The position numbers and the translations under genes were made by a program. Source: Lepidodermella squamata (taxonomy: Eukaryota > Gastrotricha). Taken from it: a DNA stretch of 64,000 nucleotides. The DNA is taken from NCBI GenBank assembly GCA_047495785.1, contig JBLDXI010000020.1, positions 2,356,001-2,420,000 of the forward strand. Reading direction: 5' to 3'. The notes beneath the pieces are model-generated. The model was not told the DNA's origin. It saw only the letters and a list, made by a program, of their open reading frames with translations, and did no database searches. Positions within the stretch are counted from its first letter, which is position 1. Every line of letters begins with the position of its first letter. Positions 37,509 to 48,923 of this stretch are shown here, one piece after another.

Positions 37509-39262
37509 TAGCAAAAAGTACCCATAGGGCGTAATTTATGAAGGATCATGATATTTTAGGAACTCCCAAATCCCAGATTTTATGAATAATTTTCGGCCAA
37601 CTTTTGGACTTGGAACCTGATCAGGTTTACTTGAAATGTGAAATGAAATAGAAAAATCCACCTTAATTATATACTTTGACATTTCCCAAATTTCAAGCTC
37701 CTTGAGGCTACAGGCACGCTCTGATGGTGAGGTTTTTATATTTTTTAATGGCCCAGATCAATTTCATGACAAACCGAACCAAATGCATCATCATAGCATT
37801 AAGATCTAGATCGATATCACAACTTTACTCAAAACCAATCAATGAATAGGGCTCAAATTAGTGTTATTCCATGACTTTTTTAAGGAATAAACATTGCCCT
37901 TCGGGCTTTCCGATATGCGGCATGTACTTAAATGAGAGGTGATAAAAAAGCGATATTCAATCGACGCGGCGCGCAGAATATTTACAATTAGTACCTATAT
38001 ATGACGATGCACCGGAATGCAAATACTCATACGTAGAAATTAATAAAAAGCGGCGCGATGCATCGATGAAAAACGAATACTATACATCACAGGTGTTCTT
38101 GTGTTGTAGTATTAGGCATATTTTTTTCGGCATGCGCCGTAAAATACTACTGTGCGCTGCCCATGCAGCATAGTTGACGCTACTGGCGACAGTTCGCCTT
38201 TACTCGCTGCTCTCATCAGTACGCTGCGCGAGTGAATATCCAGAATTTTTACTATTATTAATAGTATTATTATTTGATATCCTCTATAGAGTAAGAGAGC
38301 GCGAGGTATAGCCACACTTGGTTACACATTAATAGCGACTACTATAGGAGAGGTATAGGCTAGACGCAAAAAGCTAATGCTTCGCTCCCACTAAGTATCA
38401 GTTATATTATTAGCGCTTTACTATACTTTTTTATACTGCGTCGAGGTCGCATAGGGAGTCTAGGTATTGATGATATGTATTACGATGTCTCTCAGCCGGT
38501 AAAACGACACTCTAGCGATCACGCTGTTATTTTTCACATTCGCACATGCGCAATGACAACATATTTTTGACGGCAGCCGTGATAGCCTTTGACAACAATC
38601 ATTTCTAACCATAAATCGTTGGCTAAAAAAATTTGCCTCGCTCGTTTTTTCGGCTTTAAAACCTCGCAGCGCACTGGCATGTTGGGAGTAATAAAGCGCG
38701 CACGTATTACACTTTTTTACCGTTGGCGATGAGTCACTCTATAACGATTTTCCTTTCACATTTTTTATACAATTAACCTGTGAGATGCTCATGCCACCAT
38801 GGTCTTTGTGTGCTTTGTGTTGCTTATTCACGCGTGTAATTCAGCTGACCATTTACTTATAGGGTGAACCATGTAGCTAGAAAACAAGGTGATTCACGTA
38901 CGTCTTAAAATGATACCCCGTAGCAACTTTTAAATTTTAGAAACACTCCTTTCTACCATGGTTGACCCTTTATTTGCGGAAGTTTAGATTTACTTTAGAT
39001 GAATATATTGTTTTCTTGATTAGAAAATTATTAACCAGAGGAAATTTCCTCGAACACAGTTTTGCTTGTTTTCTGCGCACCCAGGAGAGCAGAACCAGTA
39101 ACTGCCGATTGGTTGAACTTCTGGCTATAACGAACACGCTTTTACACTCACCTGCTGACGAACGTGTGAAAAATGTCTGCGATTATCGGTAAAATATTTT
39201 AATTTAATTTCATTGAAATGGAAAGCATAGTTTTCTTTCCTCATTTACTTCTCACTCCTTCG

Positions 39263-41089
39263 ATGGCTGTTCACAATAATAATAATAATAATCCCGACGA
39301 TTCAGGCAGGATCAAAGCCCGATTCAACAAAACCAATCAGTATTTCAGCGAGAAATTCGGCCGGGCAAAACCGACTGCCTTCGATGAAGAATTTCTAGTG
39401 ATGGAGAAGGTAATTAATTCAGCTTTCGAGTTGAAGATTTAATCAATCATCTAATTTGGCTTAGCGAGTGGCGTTAACTGAGAAATTGGTGGATGAAATC
39501 ATAGCAAGTGTTGAAAAATTTCTGTATCCTAATCCAGGTAAATTCCCAGCAATAATTATTTCGAATTTTATTAAAGATGAGCATTGAATTTTTAGCAATT
39601 AGGGCTAAAATGCGAGCTGCCACGGCTTTTTCCAAAATTACAAAGCGAACTCGTGACACGAAGAGTGCCCAGCATTTGCCAGAGGCGAAAGTTGGGGATA
39701 CACTGCTAGCTCGAGTTGGCGACTTCGGAGCGCCCAACAATGGCCCTAGTACCATTCGAACCGCCTTGGAAACCTACGGAAACGCTTTCAAATCTCTTGC
39801 TGACCTACGACACGCCTTTCAAGAACATGTTACAAACAATTTTATCAAGCCGCTTGGTGACACTAAAAAGGACATCACCGAGATTCACGTTAGATCTCGT
39901 CTATTCCAAGAATTCCTAGCTATTTACCTTTCGTTCTTTAGACCTTGAGGCATAAATTGGAAGGCAGGCGTCTCGACTACGATTGTCGCAAGAGGAAAAA
40001 GGAGAAGGGCGAGGCGATACCTGACGATGAGTTGAAAATGGCTCAGGACAAGTACGAGCAAACGAAAAAGCTAACAAGAGAAGCTATGAAAAACTTCATC
40101 GAGCGTGATGTAGGTGACTTTTGAGGGTTCCTTTTTAAGACGTTCAATGTAACCCGCTGACCTTTCTCAGGATTTACTTCTAGTTTGTTTTTAATTATGA
40201 TTTTTAATTGCAATTGCAATTAGCTTAATTGGGATGAAAGCATGGTTATTCAGAGGAAAATATTCCATATTCCGGAAAGCGTTTTATCGGCGAAAATTGC
40301 CCAAAATTGAACAAAGATTTGAAGTTAACTTGGGCATTGATTAGGATTATCTGGCAATTTGAAATGTTGGACCTTTATTTTAGAGCTTGAAATGGCTGTT
40401 GCTTTAGCTGCTGGTTAATTATTAAAACTTGGAATCGCGCTTCGAAAATTATAACTATCAATATTATCCACCTTATTTTGAAAGCATTGCTTTACTGTTA
40501 TAGGCTGAACGAGTTACAGCATTGAAAGCGCTGAAAGACGAAATGGTGGACTTCCATAAGCAATCGATAAACATTCTGCAAAAACTTGGACCAGACCCTC
40601 ATGCGGCCAGCAGCAGTAGCTACAACGCCGCCAATAACAACAAAAACAACACCTTGACTTCGACCTCTGTCCACAGCACCGTCAGTGCCAGTAAAGTTGG
40701 GGACGCATGGGGAGATGATCCGCGTACGTTTTATCGTGCAAATTTAGCCTGGTCTTATCGTTTATTTTGAACCCTTTATCTTCATAGATACGCTAGCCAA
40801 ACCCAAAAGTGTCGTCGTCCCGGCTGTTGTTCCTCCACCCATGCCGAGTTCCCCGCCACCACATCAAGAACACGAGACAGAAAATCCGTTTGCAGTGTTC
40901 TACCGAGCCCTGTACGACTGCGTTCCCGGTGCAGACGAGCCCGCTTCTTTGGCCTTCAAGGAAGGCGACATTATAACGTATGTCGAGGATTGCGAAGATA
41001 AGGCCTGGTTTTTCGGAAGTTGTAACGGGCAGTCTGGTTACGTGCCGTACAACTACGTCCAAATCATCGAGGAAATGCCGCAAGCGTAA
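39263..41089 (+). CDS. Endophilin-A, paralogue 3
   Basis: Third endophilin, 400 residues from the ATG chosen. Exons are 39263-39409, 39465-39537, 39596-39888, 39942-40109, 40504-40723 and 40788-41089. The N-terminus has a poly-Asn run, then IKARFNKTNQYFSEKFG corresponding to helix H0. The BAR domain has [20 protein letters not shown]. The linker is Ser/Asn-rich with a Pro-rich stretch (VVPPPMPSSPPP). The SH3 domain begins ALYDCVPGADEPASLAFKEGD and ends YVPYNYVQIIEE. It has an extra intron within the BAR region not seen in paralogue 1, and its SH3 domain is in a single exon. An in-frame ATG at 39218 would add 15 mainly hydrophobic residues; I prefer the second ATG because it places H0 near the start. 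Confidence 0.88.
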
Positions 41090-41885
41090 TTCCTTTCCTG
41101 CTGTTTTTCGTTACTGAGGAAATGGGGAATCACACTATACTCAAGTTTCCTTATGGATCGTACTGTTTTGTCACAAATTTTGTTGTAAAAAATGACAGTA
41201 AAAATCAAAAAGCTTTCATTCAGTGCGTTCTAGTTTTTATTGGATCGTAATCTGAATTAAATATTATAACAACCTAACAGGATTCACCAAGCGATTTCAA
41301 ATAAGTCGAAATTCTCGTGCATCTTCAGTGCGTACAAGAATAGTTTCAAATCGCCAACGATAAGCACAGCTGGCTTTTGGTTCGATTTTAAAGCGTAAGT
41401 ACAGGCGCTACAACGAGACAGCAGTAGAAACGCGACTGCCGGCAGGCTTGGAAAACGAAAAAGATATAATACTTGCATAATACGATAATTTCTCTTTTGT
41501 AAAACGTGGCAGCATGGTTGTGAGTGTACCCATCGTTGACGTCGAACAATAACAACAAGAATCGCTAATATTCTTTAAATATCATAGCTATTGCGCAATA
41601 CGACACACACCGGAAGATATGCAGGTTCAAAGCATGCAACGAAAAAATCGCTTATTATACTTCTACGTCTTTTCCTGGGTTACCGCGAAGAAAAGAGATT
41701 ACACAACCAGGTTAAAATAATTAGGGTGCTGATTGACAGTGTTTTTTAATTAAATCGAGAGGCACAAAATCTCGCGTCCATCATGATAATATAATTATAA
41801 TCAATAACAATACGAGAAACCAGTAGTGTTTTAATTATAGCGCGCAATCAGCTGCGGGATCGAGGCTGTTTGAATCTCAATTTGT
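41090..41885. other. Spacer between convergent endophilin 3 and IDH genes
   Basis: The genes end tail to tail. ATTAAA at 41256-41261 may be the endophilin 3 poly(A) signal. On the minus strand, AATAAA overlaps the IDH stop codon (TTTATT at 41885-41890). No gene is seen between. Confidence 0.4.
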
Positions 41886-43495
41886 TTATTTTCGGGCCAA
41901 TTTCTTGTCCAGGTTTTCGCGGAGCGCGTTCAGGAAGTCCTCGGTCAGCAAATAATGCTCGGGCTTGACGTTCTTCAGGCCGTAGATGCAGCCAGCCAAG
42001 TCCTTGGTCATCTTACCCTGGTCGACGGTTTCAACACACACCTGTTCAAGGGCGTGGCTGAAGCGTTCCAACTCTTTGTTACCATCAAGGCGACCGCGGT
42101 GTTCAAGACCACGGGTCCAGGCGAAGATGGAAGCGATCGGGTTGGTGCTGGTCGGCTTTCCCTTCTGATGTTCGCGGTAGTGGCGAGTGACAGTACCATG
42201 GGCAGCTTCAGCCTCGATGGTCTTACCATCTGAAAATAAATCGGGTTTAAATTCATAATTTCCCTTATTGTCCAGGGCCACAAACCTGGGCAGACCAGAA
42301 CGGAGGTCATAAGGCCCAATGAACCATAGCCCTATGAAAAGATAAACCCATTAATTTTTTCTCAGCTATTCTCCATTCAGAGTTTTACCTGCGCAACGAC
42401 GTCAGATTGTACATCACCGTCGTAGTTTTTGCCTGATGAATAAACACGTCAATAGAATCAAAACCGCAGAATTCACAGGGACTTACAGGCCCAGACAAAT
42501 CCGCCATCGCTCTTCAAAGCCTGAGCGACCATGTCGTCAATCAAGCGGTGCTCGTACCAAATACCGGCCTCTTCGTATTTTTTCCTGTACTCCTTCTCGT
42601 AGATTTCCTCGAAGATATCCCTGAAGCTGTATTCATAAAAATGCTAATTATAGAAATGTTAATAAATTAATGAAAAGACTGACCGGCCATCGTAGCGCTT
42701 CAGAATGGTGTTTTTGGTGCTCAAATAGAGCGGCCATTTGCGCATCAAAGAGTAAGACAAGCAGCTGTGAGCGAAGCCACGGATTGACTAAAATAAATCA
42801 GAGATCTTAGATAAAGAACTGACAATAGATATCAGGATATTACCTCGTCCGTGTTGTACATGGACAGGCCAACGCCGCCACCCTCCTTGAAGTTGAAGAC
42901 AGTAATGCGCTGCTCTTTGCCACCGTTAGGGGTGTAGACCATCTCGAGTTTGCCAGGTCCAGGGACAACCATATCTTGAGCTTTGTACTGGTCACCATGA
43001 GCGTGACGACCAATGACAATAGCACGAGTCCAGCCGGGCACTAAACGCGGAATCTTCTGGCAGATGATTGGTTCTCTGAAAACGGTACCGCCCAAGATGT
43101 TACGAATAGTACCGTTCGGGCTCAGCCACATTTTCTTCAGCTTGAATTCAGCGACGCGAGCCTCATCAGGCGTGATTGTTGCGCACTTGATGGCTACGTT
43201 GTGCTTCTTGGTAGCGATAGCCGAATCAATGGTAACCTGATCATTGGTAGCATCACGGTTCGGCAATCCCAGATCGTAATACAGGCATTTAACATCGACG
43301 TAAGGGAAAACTAGTTTTTCCTTAATCCAAGCCCAGATGATGCGGGTCATTTCATCACCGTCCATCTCAACAACAGGCTTGTCGACCTTGATGCGAGCCT
43401 GGGTCGAAGCTACAGACAAACGTTTAGGTCGTTCATGATCGTAATCTGATGTATGTTTACATACCTGAGCGAATAAATTGCTTCAGAGGATTCAT
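41886..43495 (-). CDS. NADP-dependent isocitrate dehydrogenase, probably mitochondrial
   Basis: Converts isocitrate to 2-oxoglutarate and makes NADPH. Seven exons on the minus strand, 43495-43465, 43409-42844, 42787-42684, 42626-42487, 42432-42389, 42331-42286 and 42229-41886, encode 424 residues. The first exon codes only [10 protein letters not shown] and continues ASTQARIK: basic, without acids, so a plausible short mitochondrial presequence. The core is typical: [36 protein letters not shown], and [13 protein letters not shown] with the Arg equivalent to human IDH1 R132. [15 protein letters not shown] and [14 protein letters not shown] follow. The family cannot be split into IDH1 or IDH2 by core sequence alone; the presequence is the argument for IDH2. 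It lies 183 nt downstream of RPS15 on the same strand. Confidence 0.95.
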
Positions 43496-43678
43496 TTTGA
43501 TTATCTCTAGCTAATCAAAGCTCAATAATTGCGTAAATGCCCTAAAATTGGTTATCGCAATGAAATAATTGTTTGTCATCAGTCTCATTCATTCTTTTAA
43601 TTTGTAAATTTTTATCGCCATCTCTAGCAATACAAGAGTCTCCACAATTTTCAGCAGCATCACATAAAGCACCACATT

Positions 43679-44149
43679 TTACTTCAGAGGAATGAAACGC
43701 GAAGAGTGGGTGGCACCGATACCAGGGCGACCGTGCTTGACTGGCTTGTAGGTGATGCTGAATTCACCAAGGTAGTGACCAATCATATCAGGCTTGATTT
43801 CAACTTGGTTGAAGGTCTTGCCGTTGTAGATGCCAATAATGCTGCCAACCATTTCTGGGAGGATCAACATGTCGCGCAAATGTGTTTTCACAGTCGCTGG
43901 CTTCTCGTGAAGAGCAGCGGATTTCTTAGCCTTCCGCAGCTTCTTAAGAAGAGTCTGATACTTCCTCTTCATTCCCTGGCGATTCAGATGCCTCCTGGCG
44001 CGGCAACCGAGCAACTCTTTCAGCTGATCCATGGACATGTCCAAAAGCTGGTCAAGATCGACACCACGGTACGTGTACTTCTTCAAGACACGCTTCTTCT
44101 TCTTCTCGGCCAACTCCTCGGCGGTAAGGTGCGATTCTTCTTCGGCCAT
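43679..44149 (-). CDS. RPS15: 40S ribosomal protein uS19 (RPS15)
   Basis: A core protein of the small ribosomal subunit, located in its head. A single uninterrupted exon encodes 156 residues (human 145). [19 protein letters not shown] and the C-terminal block from [13 protein letters not shown] to [10 protein letters not shown] are almost invariant across animals. The extra length is mostly an acidic N-terminal extension ([19 protein letters not shown]) plus one residue in [12 protein letters not shown]. An acceptor-like TTATTTTTGTAG lies about 36 nt before the ATG on the minus strand, so the messenger may have a leader intron or a trans-spliced leader. IDH follows on the same strand after 183 nt. 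Confidence 0.97.
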   Translation of the reverse strand: MAEEESHLTAEELAEKKKKRVLKKYTYRGVDLDQLLDMSMDQLKELLGCRARRHLNRQGMKRKYQTLLKKLRKAKKSAALHEKPATVKTHLRDMLILPEMVGSIIGIYNGKTFNQVEIKPDMIGHYLGEFSITYKPVKHGRPGIGATHSSRFIPLK

Positions 44150-45202
44150 TATAAATAGCTTGAAGTATCACTTACTACAAAAATAAGCAGGTATTAACGG
44201 TAAGTCCACATTATCGACTTTTGAACAAGGAATCAGACAAATAAACAATTTTGTTGATTCGCATTCTTGAGACTCAAACAAAGGCATCATACGGCTATTA
44301 GATATTTAAACCAAATTCATTGATTAATACATTGAAAGTGTTCATAGTCAGCAATCGAAACATGAAATTTACAATATAGGTATTAAGCACAAATTGAAGG
44401 ACGCTCAGATAATCGAGATAAGTAACTGAAACATTATCGGATTACAAAAAAGTCTATTAAAATCAGGTGGTGTAGAAGAGGCTGGAATAATAATAAAAAG
44501 TGTGGACGATACGTCTTCTTTTTAAATTAGAGGTATGTCGCGCAGCAAACCTATAATAACCTAGAACATCTCAACACGGATCTCGGATCTTAACGAGAAA
44601 CAGGGATTCTCAATTTTCAACAACTCCACTTTGCAAACGTAGTCGGCGCGGTCACATTTTCCACATTGGGTCATTTATTTTGTGACGCTATTTATTGTTA
44701 AAATTTTGCATGTCCTAATATCTTTGTTAGAATATATTATAAACAGTACCGTCACAAATATTTTTAGTAATTTGACGGAGTGTTCGCGGGTAACTCAGCC
44801 GCTAACTTTTCTGGGGTCCCATGTTGGCGCTGCGGTTTCTCGCACACCTTTGCAAAGGCTAGAAAAAGGTTTCTCGTTTTTGTCTTGGCTGAAGCAGCTG
44901 CGGAACTAAAAATGTTTACCCAGAACCCAGAGGCTGGGTATTATCTTTGTTGTATCTTTGTTGTTTGTTGAGAAAACTTTTGGATTTGGCGAAAGGCGAA
45001 ACATATCGTCGCTATAAGTAGTTTAATTTCTTGAAGTACCCGACAATTTTTGAGGGTGCTATAGTAACATGTAACATGTAATATTGTAGGGACCATGTAG
45101 ACACTCGCCGGGTTCTGTGCATACCTATAGCTTCACAAACATTCTTTTCATTTCAAAGATTCTGCTTAATCAATTTATTACTTGAATTTGTGACATTTTA
45201 CC
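44150..45202. other. Divergent intergenic region, RPS15 and thioesterase 1
   Basis: Promoters in both directions should be here, with that for RPS15 expected to be strong. No gene, TATA box or RNA gene was recognised. Confidence 0.4.
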
Positions 45203-46014
45203 ATGACCTACATTAAAATTTGCCTAGTAATATTCTATGTTCTTGCTTGCTGGTTTCATCTACATTTTGCCAAAATGAATATCGATGACTCATTTACGAT
45301 CGAAGCCACTGCTACGCATTCTGCGAGCTTCATTTTCTTACACGGGCTTGGCGATTCTGGGTTTGGCGTTCATGCTTGGTTGAAATCTGTTGGTTTCAAG
45401 CCACTTGGTCATGTGAAGTACATTTTTCCCACTGCTCCGATGAGAGCTGTTACTGCCAATGGAGGGATGACGATGAACTCGTGGTTCAACATTTTAAGTT
45501 TCAAGCCCTTTGCGACGCAGGATGAGGTACATAGCTTTCTCATCTAGTGGTAGCCTCATCCATAAATCCAAATTAACAGGCTGAAGTTACTGATGCCGCA
45601 AAGATTATAGACAGACTGATTGAAGAGGAGAAACAGTTGGGAATTCCATACGAAAGGATAGTTATTGGGGGACTCTCTCAAGGAGGTGCTGTCTCTCTGT
45701 TCTGGACCTTAACGCGCCCCATCAAAGTCGGTGGTGTCGTCGCTCTTTCCACGTGGCTAGCATCGGAAATCTTCCCAGATGGATTTTCTGGAGAAGCTGC
45801 GAATAAACTTTTCATTGGTCACGGCGGTAAGGATAAATTGATTTACTTGAAATGGGCCAAGAAAGGTCACGATATTGTACGAAGTCTCATGCCGGAAAAC
45901 GAACACCATGTTTACGAAGGCCTTGATCACAGCTTGTGTCGTGAAGAAATGCGAGACATTTCGAAGTTTGTTGACGAAAATCTGCCATCTACTCGGGATC
46001 CTTCTGAACTCTAA
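45203..46014 (+). CDS. Acyl-protein thioesterase, paralogue 1, with hydrophobic N-terminus
   Basis: Alpha/beta-hydrolase of the LYPLA/APT family, which removes palmitoyl groups from proteins or hydrolyses lysophospholipids. Two exons, 45203-45526 and 45580-46014, encode 252 residues. The core has HGLGDSGFG, the nucleophile in GGLSQGGA, the acid in GGKDK and the histidine in GLDHS. The first 23 residues (MTYIKICLVIFYVLACWFH) are strongly hydrophobic and look like a signal peptide or membrane anchor; cytosolic family members lack this. If translation started at the second Met (45275) this would disappear and the length would be normal (about 228). It is the first of three tandem copies that share an intron at the equivalent position. 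Confidence 0.9.
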
Positions 46015-46135
46015 TCTCCGAGTTTCCTATAGCCTACTTTTCTGCTTCACGTTCCAAATGTGCAGAGCTAAAACTTCGTATTTATCCGAGGTCCTATATG
46101 TGAATAAAATTAGTTGGATTTAATTATTTCACCAA

Positions 46136-46138
46136 TAG
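46136..46138 (+). promoter_or_regulatory. Candidate trans-splice acceptor before thioesterase 2
   Basis: TTATTTCACCAATAG ends at 46138, one base before the start codon at 46140. An AATAAA at 46103-46108, which would end thioesterase 1, lies 30 nt upstream. This is the usual layout between genes of a trans-spliced operon. Confidence 0.55.
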
Positions 46139-46139
46139 A

Positions 46140-46878
46140 ATGTTCCGACAATTAGCTCCTGTAATAATTAAGCCTTCCGCTAAGCATTCAGCCAGCGTAA
46201 TATTTCTGCATGGACGTGGAGATAACGGCGAAGGCATCAAACAGTGGCTTGAGCATGTGGGATTTGTTCCTGTGAAATCGGTCAAGTACATTTTTCCCAC
46301 AGCCCCTATTGTACCTTACACTTTGGCGGGGGGCGAGAAGATGCCTTGCTGGTTTGACTGTACAGCGGCAAAGCCGCAGCGAGTCGAGAACATGGTACGT
46401 AATAGTAGTCATTAATTATTTGTATGATCTCTCCTGAATCATTGACCAGGCCGATGTGAAACGCGCAACGAGCTTTATTGATGAGTTGATTGACGAAGAA
46501 GAGAAATCAGGCATTAACTCGAACAAAATTGTCGTTGGTGGTTTTTCTCAAGGCGGGGCAATAGCTTTATATTGGGCTGCTACTCGGCCCAAAAAGATAG
46601 CTGGAATAATTGCTTTATCTACTTGGTTGCCATGTACTAGTAAATTTCCTGATGAATTTACTGGTAATCCTTTGAACCATGTATTTATCGGGCATGGCAC
46701 TGATGATGACATGATATCTTTGAGCTGGGCGAAGAAGAGTCACGATGTTGTTGGAAAACTCATGCCAAATACGACCTGCAAAGTTTACGAGGGTCTCGAT
46801 CATCAACTAGATCCGGATGAAATCAGTGAGGTTGATAAATTCATATCTTCGCGTCTATCTGCCGGCGATAATGAATAA
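46140..46878 (+). CDS. Acyl-protein thioesterase, paralogue 2
   Basis: LYPLA/APT-family alpha/beta-hydrolase of 227 residues in two exons, 46140-46394 and 46450-46878. Catalytic elements are present: HGRGDNGEG at the oxyanion-side loop, Ser in GGFSQGGA, Asp in HGTDDD and His in GLDHQ. The GDTG of typical members is GDNG here. The start codon follows directly on an acceptor-like site, and the stop overlaps a poly(A) signal (AATAAA 46877-46882). It is closer in sequence to paralogue 1 than to 3 around YIFPTAP and the ALSTWL segment. Confidence 0.93.
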
Positions 46879-46895
46879 TAAACAATTATTTATTC

Positions 46896-46898
46896 CAG
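46896..46898 (+). promoter_or_regulatory. Candidate trans-splice acceptor before thioesterase 3
   Basis: TTATTTATTCCAG ends at 46898, 16 nt after AATAAA 46877-46882. The next start codon is at 46995. Confidence 0.5.
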
Positions 46899-46994
46899 TA
46901 GATTTTTTACAAGTAATTTGGACTGGCTCGGCGTTTGTTAGATCGGTTTTTCGATTGCTTCCAAAGGCCTCAGCAGCAGCGATCACTTCTCGGC

Positions 46995-47747
46995 ATGGCG
47001 TCATCGCAAGGTTATGCTCCTGTTATCATCAAGCCTTCAGCCAAGCATTCGGCCAGCGTCATCTTTTTGCACGGTCTGGGCGATACTGGCCACGGATGGG
47101 CCGAGGCTTTTCAGGAAATAGCGGCGCCACATGTTCGTTACGTGTTCCCGACTGCACCCGTTGCGCCGGTCACGCTAAATGGAGGCATGAAAATGCATTC
47201 CTGGTTCGATATTCAAGGTCTGGCCGCTAACGCATCTCAAGACGAGGTTAGTAACTTTTTCATTTTCGAGTTCTAATTACTGATGATATATAGTATTTAA
47301 ATAATTGAATGTTATTACTAATACTAGGCTGGAATAAGAGCGGCCGCTGATACACTTGAGCAATTGGTCGCTGAGGAAGAAAAGGCTGGCATTCCTCTGA
47401 ATAGAATCATTGTCGGCGGATTCTCTCAAGGAGGCGCGGTCTCATTGTTTTACACGCTTACTCGCCCGAAAGCACTCGCCGGCGTAACGGCGCTTTCTTG
47501 TTGGTTGCCTCTTCACACTGCCTTCCCGGCGCAATTCGCCGGCGCCAATACGGTGAAAGTTCTACAGTGTCACGGAACTAGCGACCCTCTGGTGCCGTTG
47601 ATGTGGGCGGAACTCAGCCATCGTTTGATTAAACAGTTGCTTCCGAACTCAGTTTTCAAGCGCTACGATGGGATGATGCACTCATCGTGCGATGCTGAAA
47701 TGAGCGACATCAAACACTTCATTGAAGAAAACCTGCCACCGCAATGA
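46995..47747 (+). CDS. Acyl-protein thioesterase, paralogue 3 (canonical)
   Basis: LYPLA/APT-family hydrolase of 223 residues in two exons, 46995-47246 and 47328-47747. This is the most conventional copy: HGLGDTGHGWAEAF, GGFSQGGAVS, CHGTSDPLVP and Asp-His context MMHSS at the catalytic histidine. It is therefore likely to be the housekeeping cytosolic thioesterase, acting on palmitoylated proteins. A TTG-initiated extension of the open frame upstream exists but the ATG after CGGC at 46995 fits the family length. The intron position is shared with paralogues 1 and 2, which shows they arose by duplication. Confidence 0.94.
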
Positions 47748-48194
47748 ATTTAACGGAACGAATTTTTTAGATATAAAATAATCGGTTTGTTGTAATAGCG
47801 GAATAGAGAACGGCAATACTACGTAAAGGTATCGGAACCTTACAGCTTTAACTGTTTTTAATATGTGGATCTCTGGTGGTGAAAAGTCGCTATGATTATA
47901 AAAAAAACCGAGGTATTATCGATATTAGAGTAGTAATTCAATATATTGAAGGCAAAATCTGTGTTGTCTAAGCCAGTAAATTCTTCTCGTGACGATTTTC
48001 AGATGTCGCTACCTGTGCTCATTTCATGGCTGTCTTGCGTCATTTAAACAAAGAAAGATAAAATTTCTCGTATTTGTGCCTTGTGCTATTTTGTTTGTGC
48101 TGCGTCAATCAGAAATAATTATATAACTCTTCTTGGAAGTAAAAATAATTTGGTCATCCGCCTCGAATTACAAGTTTTTGTGTTTTTAGGAATT
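47748..48194. other. Spacer between thioesterase 3 and TMEM267
   Basis: No gene is seen. An acceptor-like TGTTTTTAG ends at 48189, five nucleotides before the TMEM267 start. No canonical poly(A) signal follows thioesterase 3 closely. Confidence 0.4.
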
Positions 48195-48863
48195 ATGATT
48201 AAGTTGATAGCGGTATCTGCAATATGTGCCGCGACTTGCTCTGGACTGAATTGGTACTTCGATCAATTGATCGCCTACCGAATGGCCTCTAACCCGGACC
48301 AAGCAATCAGCCCCATAAATGGCCTCCTCGATTCGTTTTGCCATTTTATCTACGCCCTGCTCATCTGGCTTGCCATAAAATTCACGGTCGTAAATAGCGT
48401 TTTATTAAGCTGGACGCAGTATTTGTCAGGAAATTTGCCTTTCGGAGTGATTTGCGGTATATTAGCAGTTCTAGTCGATCTAGACCATTTTATAGCTGCC
48501 GGTTCGTTATCGCTTCAAGCTGCCACGTCCCTACAACAGCGGCCTTTTCTACACAACACACTTATCGTGGTTTATCTCGTCATTTGTTACTGCTATGTTT
48601 TATTCCGCCTCGACAGCTTTCGATATGTGACATGCCTGGCTGTTGCTATAATAGCTGTGCTTAGCCAACATTTGAGGGACGGAATTCGGCGAGGTTTCAT
48701 GTTTCGGTTTTACCCGCTATCTCACGAGGTCCATACCCGCGAGATATCATATTTTGAACAAGCTGTGATAACAGTGCTTATGATCTGTTTGATCAGCGTG
48801 TCTATGAATTATTTTATTTTGAAAAACGAAAAATCTCTACTACCTCGAATGAATTCCGCTTAA
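48195..48863 (+). CDS. TMEM267-like multi-pass membrane protein
   Basis: A single exon encodes 222 residues with about five or six hydrophobic segments. The strongest match to human TMEM267 (C5orf28) is VDLDHFIAAGSLSLQAA, followed by QRPFLHNT and then QHLRDGIRRG; the human protein has the same three blocks in the same order. Asp and His residues in these blocks (DLDH, FLH, HLRDG) resemble metal-dependent membrane hydrolases, but no activity has been shown to my knowledge. The open frame extends upstream through TTG, but the ATG at 48195 follows directly on an acceptor-like site and starts a hydrophobic segment. NNT begins 60 nt after the stop, so the two may be co-transcribed. Confidence 0.8.
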   Translation: MIKLIAVSAICAATCSGLNWYFDQLIAYRMASNPDQAISPINGLLDSFCHFIYALLIWLAIKFTVVNSVLLSWTQYLSGNLPFGVICGILAVLVDLDHFIAAGSLSLQAATSLQQRPFLHNTLIVVYLVICYCYVLFRLDSFRYVTCLAVAIIAVLSQHLRDGIRRGFMFRFYPLSHEVHTREISYFEQAVITVLMICLISVSMNYFILKNEKSLLPRMNSA

Positions 48864-48900
48864 TTTATTGATTATTTCTTATTATAATTCTATTTTATTA

Positions 48901-48903
48901 TAG
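48901..48903 (+). promoter_or_regulatory. Candidate trans-splice acceptor before NNT
   Basis: TTCTATTTTATTATAG ends at 48903, 38 nt after the TMEM267 stop and 20 nt before the NNT start. The gap is too short for an ordinary promoter, so processing from a shared transcript is likely. Confidence 0.55.
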
Positions 48904-48923
48904 GATGAGCATTTATTAATTAA

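Larger units (their letters stand above)
37074..39262. other. Spacer between endophilins 2 and 3, 2.2 kb
   Basis: It holds the endophilin 2 3' UTR (AATAAA 37245-37250), a small hairpin with flanking direct repeats at 37453-37508 and otherwise AT-rich sequence without supported genes. Confidence 0.45.
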
